NCBI RefSeq assembly: GCF_024172095.1
Contig: NZ_JAMZDX010000004.1
Coordinates: 1,054,001 to 1,118,000 of the forward strand
DNA: 64,000 nt
Source of the DNA: Kitasatospora cinereorecta
GTDB lineage: Bacteria > Actinomycetota > Actinomycetes > Streptomycetales > Streptomycetaceae
Direction of reading: 5' to 3'
The position numbers were made by a program, and so were the translations under genes. Positions 7,517-17,758 of this stretch are shown here, one piece after another (within the stretch, counting starts at the first letter, position 1; the number at the start of each line of letters is the position of its first letter). Below the pieces are notes generated by a model. It had not been told where the DNA came from and did no database searches. It saw nothing but the letters and a program-made list of their open reading frames with translations.

Positions 7517-8620
7517 ATGGCCTCAGCGAACCGCCCGCTTGCGCTCCAGTGGACGACGGCCGCGCCGGTGCTGGCGTTCGTGCTGTTGATCGGGACGTGG
7601 CACCGGCCGCTGCCGTGGCCGGTGGTGGTGCTGGTGGCGTGCTTCCTGGCCGGGGCGGTGATGTCGGCGGTGCACCATGCCGAGGTGATCGCCCATCGGG
7701 TCGGGGAGCCGTACGGGTCGCTGGTGCTGGCGGTGGCGGTGACCACCATCGAGGTGGCGCTGATCGTGACCTTGATGGCGGACGGCGGCGCGAAGAATGC
7801 GGGGCTGGCCCGGGACACCGTGTTCGCCGCGATCATGATCACCTGCAACGGGATCCTCGGGACGTCGATCCTGGTGGGCGCGCTGCGCTACCGGGTGGCG
7901 GTGTTCAACGCGGAGGGCACCGGCGCGGCGTTCGCCACCATCGCCACCCTGGCGACGCTGAGCCTGGTGCTGCCGACGTTCACCACCTCCAAGCCCGGCC
8001 CGGAGTTCTCGCCGACCCAGCTGGCGTTCGCTGCGACGGCGTCGATCGTGCTGTACGGCCTGTTCGTGGCGACGCTGACGGTCCGCCACCGGGAGTACTT
8101 CCTGCCGGTGACGCCGACCGGCGAGGTGCTGGAGAGCGCGGTGGACGAGGCCGGCCTGCCCACCGTCCGGGAGAGCCTGGCGAGCATCGCGCTGCTGGCG
8201 GTCTCGCTGGTGGCGGTGGTGGGCCTGGCGAAGGGCGTGTCGCCGACGATCGAGCGCGGGGTCGTGGCGGCGGGACTGCCCGCCACGGTGGTGGGGGTGG
8301 TGATCGCGCTGCTGGTGCTGGCACCGGAGTCGATCGCCGCGGTGCGGGCGGCGATCCGCAACCGGGTGCAGACCAGTCTCAACCTCGCGCTGGGCTCGGC
8401 GCTGGCCTCGATCGGCCTGACCATTCCGGCGGTGGCCGCCGCCTCGCCGTGGCTGAGCACCCCGCTGCTGCTGGGCCTCGGCCCGACCCACCTGGTGCTG
8501 CTCGCGCTGACCGTCGCGGTGGGCACGCTGACCGTGATCCCGAAGCGGGCGACCCCGCTGCAGGGCGGGGTCCACCTCGCGGTACTGGCCGCGTACCTGG
8601 TCCTCGCCGTGAGCCCCTGA
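7517..8620 (+). CDS. Calcium/cation:proton antiporter (CaCA family, ChaA-like)
   Basis: A 367-aa membrane protein with about 11 helices. Two inverted alpha-repeats are visible: MSAVHHAEVIAHRVGEPYGS with TTIEVALIVTLMADGG, and LLVLAPESIAAVRAAIRNR with LNLALGSALASIGLTIP. The acidic residues in the two repeats form the ion site in CaCA exchangers. ChaA-type proteins export Ca2+ or Na+/K+ in exchange for protons across the cytoplasmic membrane. The stop codon lies inside an octanucleotide tandem repeat, and the gene is convergent with glmS. Confidence 0.85.
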   Translation: MASANRPLALQWTTAAPVLAFVLLIGTWHRPLPWPVVVLVACFLAGAVMSAVHHAEVIAHRVGEPYGSLVLAVAVTTIEVALIVTLMADGGAKNAGLARDTVFAAIMITCNGILGTSILVGALRYRVAVFNAEGTGAAFATIATLATLSLVLPTFTTSKPGPEFSPTQLAFAATASIVLYGLFVATLTVRHREYFLPVTPTGEVLESAVDEAGLPTVRESLASIALLAVSLVAVVGLAKGVSPTIERGVVAAGLPATVVGVVIALLVLAPESIAAVRAAIRNRVQTSLNLALGSALASIGLTIPAVAAASPWLSTPLLLGLGPTHLVLLALTVAVGTLTVIPKRATPLQGGVHLAVLAAYLVLAVSP

Positions 8621-8656
8621 GCCCGAGAGCCCGTGAGCCCGTGAGCCCGTGAGCCC
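8609..8656. repeat. Octanucleotide tandem repeat, six copies
   Basis: Six back-to-back 8-bp units: GTGAGCCC, CTGAGCCC, GAGAGCCC, then three exact GTGAGCCC copies. The array begins inside the last codons of the antiporter gene and includes its stop codon at 8618-8620. Confidence 0.9.
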
Positions 8657-8683
8657 GGCACGGCGAGGACCCAAAAGGGCCGC

Positions 8684-10510
<1,827 letters not shown>

Positions 10511-10555
10511 GGTCGTCTCCTGGGGTCGTGGGGTGGAGGAAGGGTCGGGAGGGGC

Positions 10556-10831
10556 TCAGCCGTAGACGATGCGGCGCAGCTGACGGGTGGACAGCTGAGG
10601 GGCCGCCACGCGGCGGGCGTCGAGTTCGGCGCCGAGGCGGGCGAAGATCCGTTCGTTGGTCAGTCCCCGGGCCTGCAGCTCACCGTGGCGGCGGCGGACG
10701 TACTCCTCGGTGGACTCGGAGAAGTACGCCAGCACCTCGGCGATCACCCGCGCGGCCTCGCCCGGCGCCAGCGGTGTGGTGCGGGTGAGGTGGGCGAGGA
10801 GCTCGTCGTGAGGGTGGGGTGAGGCGGGCAT
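10556..10831 (-). CDS. Small conserved hypothetical protein upstream of glmS
   Basis: A 91-aa acidic-basic helical protein (ATG at 10831) with LTRTTPLAPGEAARVIAEVLAYF, ELQARGLTNERIFARLGAELDARR and the ending LSTRQLRRIVYG. There is no signal peptide, membrane helix or known motif. It shares strand and probably transcript with glmS (45 bp gap), so it may be co-expressed with it. I do not recognise a function. Confidence 0.65.
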   Translation of the reverse strand: MPASPHPHDELLAHLTRTTPLAPGEAARVIAEVLAYFSESTEEYVRRRHGELQARGLTNERIFARLGAELDARRVAAPQLSTRQLRRIVYG

Positions 10832-10948
10832 GGTCGAGAAGCCTAGGCAGATCGGACCGGAACACCAAGAATCCTGCCCGAAATCGGGCAGGGTCGCGTC
10901 GATCACTCGTCCGATCGGGTCTGTGACGGAATGGGGACACGCCGGTCC

Positions 10949-10954
10949 TATGAT
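10949..10954 (+). promoter_or_regulatory. -10 box (TATGAT) for the Cys/His-rich secreted protein
   Basis: TATGAT is a strong -10 match about 155 nt upstream of the ATG at 11108. No -35 at ideal spacing is obvious. The leader would be long and ends with GGGGGA just before the start codon. Confidence 0.4.
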
Positions 10955-11107
10955 GTGACGCCGTTGTTGTGGGACGGTGTACGCACTGTGCCTGGGCGGT
11001 CTTCCGGCACTCCCCCCAATGGCGGTGTCCGATCCGTGCTTTCCGGCCGGTTGCCGTCAGGATGGGAGCGCCTGCCGTCCGTGTCGCCAACCGGGGGAAT
11101 TCTCGTC

Positions 11108-12208
11108 ATGCATCCGCGGATCTTCGCGATCATCACTGCCGTCCTGCTGGGTGCGCTGGGCCTGGGGGCGGTGATGCTGACCGACTGGACGCCGGCCACC
11201 GTGCCGACCGCGGCAGCGGCCGCTCCGGCCGGCGCCGCCGCCCCCGCGCCCGGCGCGTCGGGCTCGCCGTCGCCGACCGGCGACCCGGCGGTGTGGACCC
11301 GCTCGACCCTGCGCAACAAGCTGATGACCGAGATGGACGCGACCGACCCGGGTGTCGCACTCGCCGACCTGGACAAGATCACCAAGGACAAGCCGTACAC
11401 CGTGCGGTTCTGCCACCCGATCGCGCACGAGCTCGGCCACGCGGCGGTCCAGCGGTACAAGGAGGACTTCCAGAAGGTCATCTCCTTCCCGCACGAGACC
11501 TGCGCGGCGGGCTACCTGCACGGCGCGGTCGAGGAGATGCTGGCCAACTCCAAGGACCCGCAGGGCGACATCCTGAAGCTGTGCGCACCGGCCAACAAGG
11601 GCCCGTGCATCCACGGCGTGGGCCACGGCATCATGTTCGTCACCAAGCAGGACATCCCGCAGGCCCGCGAGCTGTGCAACAAGTTCCCGACCACCAGCAT
11701 GCGGATCACCTGCTCCGAGGGCGTCTTCATGCAGCTGTTCGCCCCGGACGAGGAGGACGAGAAGGCCAAGGCGAACCTGCCGCAGGACAAGCTCGCCAAG
11801 GAGCCGCTCTACCCCTGCCCGGAGCAGCCCTCGCTGTTCCAGTCCGCCTGCTTCTTCTACGCGCCGACCTTCTATCTGAGCTCGCACGACTATGCCAACC
11901 ACCCGGAGGCGTTCTCCGACGCGCTGAAGTGGTGCCTGCAGGCGGGCGGCGGCTCGACCGACTGCAGCCGCGGCGTCGGCTCGCGGACCATGAAGTACAA
12001 CCTGGACCGCGAGGACTGGGCGGCCCAGCAGTGCGCCACCGCCAAGGACGGCTGGCAGCGCAAGGCCTGCACCGACGGCCTGGTCAGCTACTACACCGTC
12101 AACTACACCGAGAACGGTGCGGCGGCCCGGCTGTGCAGCAAGATCACCAGCAAGGAGATCCAGGGCTACTGCCGCAGCGCCAGCGGCCTGGCCGCCACAT
12201 TGGACTGA
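11108..12208 (+). CDS. Secreted or membrane-anchored Cys/His-rich repeat protein, unknown function
   Basis: A 366-aa protein starting MHPRIFAIITAVLLGALGLG (signal anchor or signal peptide), then an Ala/Pro/Ser linker to about residue 60. The body holds 14 cysteines. Six successive pairs (159/167, 190/202, 237/248, 276/286, 309/321, 343/355) follow a Cys-x(7-11)-Cys pattern about 33-47 residues apart, often with Gly three residues after the second Cys. The first half is His-rich: CHPIAHELGHA (an HExxH-like HELGH), CAAGYLHGA and CIHGVGHG. The pattern suggests disulfide-pinned helical hairpins outside the cell and a metal site. I do not recognise the family. Confidence 0.75.
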   Translation: MHPRIFAIITAVLLGALGLGAVMLTDWTPATVPTAAAAAPAGAAAPAPGASGSPSPTGDPAVWTRSTLRNKLMTEMDATDPGVALADLDKITKDKPYTVRFCHPIAHELGHAAVQRYKEDFQKVISFPHETCAAGYLHGAVEEMLANSKDPQGDILKLCAPANKGPCIHGVGHGIMFVTKQDIPQARELCNKFPTTSMRITCSEGVFMQLFAPDEEDEKAKANLPQDKLAKEPLYPCPEQPSLFQSACFFYAPTFYLSSHDYANHPEAFSDALKWCLQAGGGSTDCSRGVGSRTMKYNLDREDWAAQQCATAKDGWQRKACTDGLVSYYTVNYTENGAAARLCSKITSKEIQGYCRSASGLAATLD

Positions 12209-12307
12209 ACCACCCGGTTCCCGCCCGGGGTGGTTGCTCTACGATCGGCACCACCCCGGGTGCGTCGACGGCGCCGCACCCTCCCCGCGCACCACCGGAG
12301 CCGCGCC

Positions 12308-13792
12308 GTGACCGACGCCAGCCGCACCGACACCACCAGCAGTACCGGCGACCACCGGACGGACGACTTCCGCACCGCCGCCCGGGCCACCGCCGAGCTG
12401 GTGTCCGACTACCTCGCCGAGCTGCCCGGGCGGCCGGTCTGGCAGCCGATGGACCCGGCCGAGCGGCAGTCCCTGCTGGAGCTGGAGCTCCCCGAGCACG
12501 GCGCTGACCTGGCCGAGCTGCTCAAGGTGATCGCCGAGCGGGTGATGCCGGCCCCGATGGGCAACGGCAACCCCCGCTTCTTCGGCTGGGTGAACTCCGC
12601 CCCGCAGCCGGCCGGCGTGCTCGCCACCCTGGCCGCCTCGGCGATGAACCCCAGCTCGGCCGGCGGCGACCACGCGGACGTCCACCTGGAGCGGGCGGTG
12701 GTCCGCTGGATCGCCGAGCTGGTCGGCTTCCCGCACCCGGCCGGCGCCGGGCTGCTCACCTCCGGCACCTCGATGGCCACCATCGTCTGCCTGGCCGCCG
12801 CCCGCGGCCGCGCCGCCCGCCGGATCGGCTGGGACGTGCGCGAGCAGGGCCTGTCCGGCCTCCCGCCGCTGGTCGGCTACGTCACCGGGGAGACCCACTC
12901 CTGCGTCCGCAAGGCCGCCGAGCTGCTGGGCCTGGGCAGCCGCCACCTGCGCACGGTGGCCACCGACGCCGACGGCCACCTGGACCTGGCCGCGCTGCGC
13001 GCCGCGATCGCCGAGGACCGGGCGGCCGGGCGGCTGCCCTTCCTGGTGGTGGCCTCGGCCGGCACCGTCGGCACCGGCGCGGTCGACCCCTTCGACCCGA
13101 TCGCCGACCTGTGCGCCGAGGAGGAGCTGTGGCTCCACGTCGACGGGGCGTACGGCGCCTTCGGCGCGCTCGACCCGGTGATCGCACACCTCTACGCGGG
13201 GATGGACCGCGCCGACTCGCTCGCCCTCGACCCGCACAAGTGGCTGGGCGTCCCGGTGGACTGCGGCTGCGCGCTGGTCCGCGACCCGGAGGAGCTGCGC
13301 TCCACCTTCAGCCTGGTCCCCTCCTACCTGCGCGACGAGGCGGCTGGCGCGCTCGGCTGGTTCTCCGAGTACGGCACCGAGCAGACCCGCCCGTTCCGCT
13401 CGCTGAAGGTGTGGGCCTCGATCGCCCACCGCGGCCGGGCCGGGGTGGCCGCCGACATCGCCCGCTGCACCGAGCTGGCCCGTACCCTCGGCGAGCTGGT
13501 GGCGGCCGACCCGGAACTGGAGCTGGTGGCTCCGGTGGAGACCTCGATCGTGGCGTTCCGCTACCGCCCGGCCGGCATCGACGAAAAGCGACTGGACACC
13601 GTCAACAAGGAGCTGCCGGTCGCCGTCCAGCTGCGCGGGCGGGTATTCGTCACCGGCGCCCTGCACCGGGGCCGGGAAATGCTCCGGGCCTGCCTGCTGA
13701 ATGCCGCCACCACCGAGGCGGACCTGCGCCTCCTGCTGGAGGAAGTACGATCGGCGGGTGCCGAGCTGACCGCGCGTCGGGGAACGGAATAG
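12308..13792 (+). CDS. PLP-dependent group II amino acid decarboxylase
   Basis: A 494-aa pyridoxal-phosphate decarboxylase. GNGNPRFFGWVNSAP, the cofactor-binding GLLTSGTSMATIVCLAAAR, HVDGAYGAFG (Asp contacts the PLP nitrogen) and the lysine motif DPHKWLGVP place it with aromatic-L-amino-acid and tyrosine/tryptophan decarboxylases. It would release CO2 from an aromatic or related amino acid to give an amine; the substrate is not fixed by sequence. The GTG at 12308 has GGAG seven nt upstream. A TACGAT -10 box at 12240-12245 could drive it. Confidence 0.87.
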   Translation: MTDASRTDTTSSTGDHRTDDFRTAARATAELVSDYLAELPGRPVWQPMDPAERQSLLELELPEHGADLAELLKVIAERVMPAPMGNGNPRFFGWVNSAPQPAGVLATLAASAMNPSSAGGDHADVHLERAVVRWIAELVGFPHPAGAGLLTSGTSMATIVCLAAARGRAARRIGWDVREQGLSGLPPLVGYVTGETHSCVRKAAELLGLGSRHLRTVATDADGHLDLAALRAAIAEDRAAGRLPFLVVASAGTVGTGAVDPFDPIADLCAEEELWLHVDGAYGAFGALDPVIAHLYAGMDRADSLALDPHKWLGVPVDCGCALVRDPEELRSTFSLVPSYLRDEAAGALGWFSEYGTEQTRPFRSLKVWASIAHRGRAGVAADIARCTELARTLGELVAADPELELVAPVETSIVAFRYRPAGIDEKRLDTVNKELPVAVQLRGRVFVTGALHRGREMLRACLLNAATTEADLRLLLEEVRSAGAELTARRGTE

Positions 13793-13885
13793 CACCGGCG
13801 CGCGTCCAACGGGGACACGGAGACATTTACCAACAGGTCACGGGGGATTCGTGATCGCGAAACAGCAGCGGGTCACCATGCCGGT

Positions 13886-15241
13886 ATGGATGAATTCGCG
13901 AACGCCCGGACCAGAAACTCCAACCGCACCCACCGCTGGCGGCGGGACACGGCCGAACTCGCGGCGGTCTTCACGGCCGTCGCCACGGCCGACCTCGTCG
14001 CCAACGTCGTGGTGCACGGCCACGACGGACCGGTCCTGCTGGTCGCCTCGGCCGCGGCCCTGGCCGCCACGGCGGTGTTCCACGCCTGGTGGGCCCACCG
14101 CAGGCCGCACGGGCCGCCCGCGCCCGACACCCCGGCACCGCCCGGGGGGCACCCGGTGAACGGCCCGCTGCCCGAGGCCGGGGCCACCGTGCTGTGGCGG
14201 ATCCGCATCACCGTCGAGGACTCCCCCGGCAGCCTGGCGCGGATCTGCACGGCCCTGGCCGAGCGACAGGTCAACATCATCTCGATGCAGGCCCACCCGC
14301 TGCCCACCGGCACGGTCGACGAATTCCTGGTCCGCGCCCCCGGCGGCCTCTCCCGCGCGGAACTGACCGCCGCGCTGGCCGCCGCCGGCGGCCGGGACAT
14401 CTGGACCGACGAGGCGGACGCCCACGAACTGGTGGACGTCCCCACCCACGTGCTGGCGCTGGCCACCCGTACCGCGCTGGACGCCGCCGAGCTGCCGGTC
14501 GCGCTGCGCCAGCTGTTCGGCCGCTCCACCATCCGGCAGTACCCGGACCGCGGCCGCGGCGTCCCGGCCGGGGTGGACGGCCACGTGATGCGACTGCCCG
14601 TCCCCGGCGGCGACCTGATCGAGCTCAGCCGGCCGCACCTGCCCTTCACCCCCACCGAGTTCGCCCGCGCCCAGGCCCTGGTCGAACTCGACAGCCTGCT
14701 CGGGCCGCGCGTCCCGCAGGACGAGGCACGGCTGACCCAGGCGGAGGGCTCGCACCTGACCGTCCGCCGGGCGGTGCCCGAGGACAAGCCCGCCGCCCTC
14801 GCCATGCACCACCGCTGCTCCCCCGACACCCTCCGCAAGCGCTACCACGGCCCGGTCGGCGACGCCGACCGCTACCTCGACCACCTGCTCGACGCCCGGC
14901 ACGGGCAGACCCTGGCGGTGGAGACCGAGGACGGTCGGATCGTCGCCCTCGCCCACCTGATGTGGGACGACGACGGCGCCGAGGTCGCCCTGCTGGTCGA
15001 GGACGCCTGGCAGCGCCGCGGCCTCGGGGTGGACCTGCTGCGCCGGATGGCGGCCCTGGCGCTGCAGGCCGGGGTGCGGACCGTCTACGCGGTCACCACC
15101 TCCGCCAACACCGGCCTGATCGCCACCATGCGGCGCCTGTCCGCCCCGCTGGACTACCAGGTGGAGGACGGCACCCTGGTGATCACCGCTCACCTGGCGG
15201 AGGCCGCCGACAAACTGCCCGCCCCCTGGGCGACCCGTTAG
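13886..15241 (+). CDS. Membrane-ACT-GNAT fusion protein
   Basis: A 451-aa protein in three parts. Residues 23-70 form two hydrophobic helices; 103-175 form an ACT domain (IRITVEDSPGSLARICTALAERQVNIISMQ); about 290-440 form a GNAT domain (LTVRRAVPEDKPAALAMHHRCSPDTLRKRY and the acetyl-CoA loop EDAWQRRGLGVDLLRRM). ACT domains bind amino acids, so this looks like an acetyltransferase tuned by an amino acid and held at the membrane. Streptomycete ACT-GNAT proteins are known as a type; the substrate is unknown. It starts at ATG 13886. Confidence 0.8.
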   Translation: MDEFANARTRNSNRTHRWRRDTAELAAVFTAVATADLVANVVVHGHDGPVLLVASAAALAATAVFHAWWAHRRPHGPPAPDTPAPPGGHPVNGPLPEAGATVLWRIRITVEDSPGSLARICTALAERQVNIISMQAHPLPTGTVDEFLVRAPGGLSRAELTAALAAAGGRDIWTDEADAHELVDVPTHVLALATRTALDAAELPVALRQLFGRSTIRQYPDRGRGVPAGVDGHVMRLPVPGGDLIELSRPHLPFTPTEFARAQALVELDSLLGPRVPQDEARLTQAEGSHLTVRRAVPEDKPAALAMHHRCSPDTLRKRYHGPVGDADRYLDHLLDARHGQTLAVETEDGRIVALAHLMWDDDGAEVALLVEDAWQRRGLGVDLLRRMAALALQAGVRTVYAVTTSANTGLIATMRRLSAPLDYQVEDGTLVITAHLAEAADKLPAPWATR

Positions 15242-15362
15242 CGCACGTCGGGGGCGACGTTCGGTGGCGGGGCCTGCTCAAGGCTCCGGTCAGGAGTCGG
15301 TAGGCTGGCCCCGTCCCCGCCCTCCGCAGGGAGGTCGTTGCAGCAAGGAGGAACCACTGAGC

Positions 15363-16619
15363 ATGCCAGGCACCGATTCGGAAGCCGCGCGCGACGCCTC
15401 GCTGCCCGCCCGCGCAAAGATCGCCGTGACGGCCGGCAAGATGGCCGCCGCGCTCTCGCAGAAGGCCGGTCGTGGCAGTGGCTCGGTGATCGGCGGCAAG
15501 ATCGCCCTGAGGCTCGACCCGGACCTGCTGGCGACCCTCGCCGAGCACCTGGACGTCGTGCTGGTCAGCGCCACCAACGGCAAGACCACCACCACCCGGC
15601 TGATCGCCGAGGCGCTGCGCGCCGCCGGCCCCGTGGTCTCCAACGCCCTCGGCGCCAACATGCCGGCCGGCATCACCGCCGCCCTGGCCGGCGGCTCGGA
15701 CGCCAAGTTCGGCGTGATCGAGGTGGACGAGAAGTACCTGGCCATGGTCGCCCGGGACACCCGGCCGAAGGTCATAGCTCTGCTGAACCTCTCCCGCGAC
15801 CAGCTCGACCGCGCCGCCGAGACCCGGATGATGGCCGAGAAGTGGCGCGAGGGCCTCAAGGACACCGACGCGGTCATCGTCGCCAACGCCGACGACCCGC
15901 TGGTCACCTGGGCCGCCTCCTCCTGCAAGAAGGTGGTCTGGGTGGCCGCCGGACAGGCGTGGAAGGAGGACGCCTGGTCCTGCCCGTCCTGCGGCGGCGT
16001 GATGCAGCGCCCCGGCGACGACTGGTTCTGCGGCGAGTGCGGCTTCCGCCGCCCCAACCCGCACTGGGCGCTCCAGGGCACCCACGTGATCGACCCGCAC
16101 CGCGGCGCCTGGCCGATCCAGCTCCAGCTGCCCGGCCGGGCCAACCTGGCCAACGCCACCAGCTCGGCCGCGGTCGCCGCCGTCTTCGGCGTCGCCCCGC
16201 AGGTCGCCCTGCAGCGCATGCAGTCGGTCACCGCGGTGGCCGGCCGCTACGACGTGGTCCAGTTCCAGGGCCGCGACATAAGGCTGCTGCTGGCCAAGAA
16301 CCCGGCCGGCTGGCTGGAGACCTTCTCGCTGATCGACGGCCCGCCGGCCCCGGTGGTGCTCTCGGTCAACGCGCTCGACGCCGATGGCACCGACACCTCC
16401 TGGCTGTGGGACGTGGACTACGAGCGCCTCGCCGGGCACCCGATCTTCGTCATGGGCCAGCGCAAGCTCGACCTCGCCGTCCGCCTGGAGGTGGCCGGCC
16501 TGCAGTTCCAGGTCGTCGACACCCTCGCCGAGGCCGTGGCCGCCGCCCCGGCCGGCCGGATCGAGGCGATCGCCAACTACACGGCCTTCCAGCAGCTGCG
16601 CAAGGCGGTCGTCGCCTGA
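15363..16619 (+). CDS. murT: Lipid II isoglutaminyl synthase, MurT subunit
   Basis: A 418-aa Mur-ligase-like protein with AAGGAGG upstream of the ATG. The ATP loop is SATNGKTTTTRL; the acidic metal site follows in EVDEKYLAM and NLSRDQLDR; a Cys4 zinc ribbon (CPSCGG and CGECG) sits near residues 205-230; the C-terminal DUF1727 region ends the protein. With GatD, MurT amidates the D-Glu of lipid II stem peptide to D-isoglutamine. Its TGA overlaps the downstream gatD ATG (TGATG), which indicates translational coupling. Confidence 0.95.
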   Translation: MPGTDSEAARDASLPARAKIAVTAGKMAAALSQKAGRGSGSVIGGKIALRLDPDLLATLAEHLDVVLVSATNGKTTTTRLIAEALRAAGPVVSNALGANMPAGITAALAGGSDAKFGVIEVDEKYLAMVARDTRPKVIALLNLSRDQLDRAAETRMMAEKWREGLKDTDAVIVANADDPLVTWAASSCKKVVWVAAGQAWKEDAWSCPSCGGVMQRPGDDWFCGECGFRRPNPHWALQGTHVIDPHRGAWPIQLQLPGRANLANATSSAAVAAVFGVAPQVALQRMQSVTAVAGRYDVVQFQGRDIRLLLAKNPAGWLETFSLIDGPPAPVVLSVNALDADGTDTSWLWDVDYERLAGHPIFVMGQRKLDLAVRLEVAGLQFQVVDTLAEAVAAAPAGRIEAIANYTAFQQLRKAVVA

Positions 16620-17464
16620 TGTCGATACCGCCGCCCCACCCTCAGTACGGATCGGACCCGCAGTACGGCGCGGCCGGGCAGCAGTACGGTGCCCAGCCCC
16701 AGTACGGATCGCAGTACGGAAGGCCTGCCAGCAAGATGAGTGAGAGCAACCTGCGGCTGGTCTGGGTCTACCCGGACCTGCTCAGCACGTACGGCGACCG
16801 CGGCAACGCGCTGGTCGTCGAGCGCCGCGCCCGCCAGCGCGGCCTCGGGGTGACCCGGATCGACGTCCGCTCCGACCAGGCGGTGCCGACCTCCGGCGAC
16901 ATCTACCTGATCGGCGGCGGCGAGGACCGCCCGCAGCGCCTGGCCGCCGAGCGGCTGCGCAACGACGGCGGCCTGGTGCGGGCCGCCGAGAACGGCGCGA
17001 TCATCTTCTCGGTCTGCGCCGGCTTCCAGATCCTCGGCCACGAGTTCGTCAACGACCTCGGGGAGCGCGAGCCGGGCCTCGGCCTGCTCGACGTGTGGAC
17101 CACCCGCGGCGAGGGCGCCCGGTGCGTCGGCGACGTGCTCGCCGACGTCGACCCGCAGCTCGGCCTGCCGCAGCTGACCGGCTTCGAGAACCACCAGGGC
17201 GTCACCCACCTCGGCGAGGGCGTCACCCCGCTCGCGCACGTCCAGGTCGGCCGGGGCAACGGCACCGGCGACGGCACCGAGGGCGCCTGGCGGGACACCG
17301 TCTTCGGCACCTACCTGCACGGCCCGGTGATGGCCCGCAACCCCGCCGTCGCGGACATGCTGCTCAAGCTGGCCCTGGACGTCAACGCGCTCCCGCCGGC
17401 CGACACCACCTGGTACGACGCGCTCCGCACGGAGCGCATCGCCGCCACCACCCGCCCGGCGTGA
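16619..17464 (+). CDS. gatD: Lipid II isoglutaminyl synthase, GatD glutaminase subunit
   Basis: Class I glutamine amidotransferase that supplies ammonia to MurT. The core (from about residue 40) has the nucleophile Cys in FSVCAGFQILGHE, GFENHQG, and the catalytic His in GTYLHGPVMARNP. If the start overlapping the murT stop is used, the protein is 281 aa with a 39-residue extension of Gln-Tyr-Gly repeats not needed for the fold. An internal ATG at 16736 would give the usual length of about 242 aa. Coupling with murT favours the long form. Confidence 0.9.
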   Translation: MSIPPPHPQYGSDPQYGAAGQQYGAQPQYGSQYGRPASKMSESNLRLVWVYPDLLSTYGDRGNALVVERRARQRGLGVTRIDVRSDQAVPTSGDIYLIGGGEDRPQRLAAERLRNDGGLVRAAENGAIIFSVCAGFQILGHEFVNDLGEREPGLGLLDVWTTRGEGARCVGDVLADVDPQLGLPQLTGFENHQGVTHLGEGVTPLAHVQVGRGNGTGDGTEGAWRDTVFGTYLHGPVMARNPAVADMLLKLALDVNALPPADTTWYDALRTERIAATTRPA

Positions 17465-17470
17465 GCCACC

Positions 17471-17503
17471 GGTCCGGCTGACCGCGATGTGGTCGGCCGG
17501 ACC
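17471..17503 (+). terminator. Terminator after murT-gatD
   Basis: A 13-bp stem (GGTCCGGCTGACC pairing with GGTCGGCCGGACC, one G-U) with a 7-nt loop starts 6 bp after the gatD stop. There is no long U-tract, as usual in actinomycetes. Confidence 0.75.
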
Positions 17504-17640
17504 ACAAAAGGGCGAGTTCATAGAAGAATGGAGAGGCCCGGCCGCACACCCTCCTCGGTGTGGCCCGGCCGCAGTTTCGCGTGGCGCGTCGAGGATGCCG
17601 CACCCGCGTCGGTTCCTGCCCGGCCGGACACAGGAACCGT

Positions 17641-17678
17641 ATGCTGTGCAGCATCGCTGGTTTCGGGCGTTTCGCCCG
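17641..17678 (+). promoter_or_regulatory. Inverted repeat and hairpin upstream of pfkA
   Basis: ATGCTG-TG-CAGCAT (17641-17654) is a perfect 6-bp-arm palindrome overlapping a -10-like TATGCT, so it could be an operator. A short hairpin, CGGGCG-TTT-CGCCCG (17664-17678), follows. Both lie in the 294-bp gap before pfkA; no regulator is identified. Confidence 0.35.
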
Positions 17679-17758
17679 ATTCCCACCCACCAGTCCGGCC
17701 GTCCGGAACAACTCCCGGCCCTGCCGGCCGGGGGTGCCCCCAGGGGAGTTGCAAAGCA

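Noticed and set aside
10511..10555. glmS ribozyme upstream of glmS
   Set aside because: The gap is only 45 bp and lacks the ribozyme core; the class is not known from streptomycetes.
11399..11440. HELGH as proof of a metalloprotease
   Set aside because: HExxH alone is common by chance and no downstream third ligand pattern (for example ExxA or HxxGxxH) is evident.
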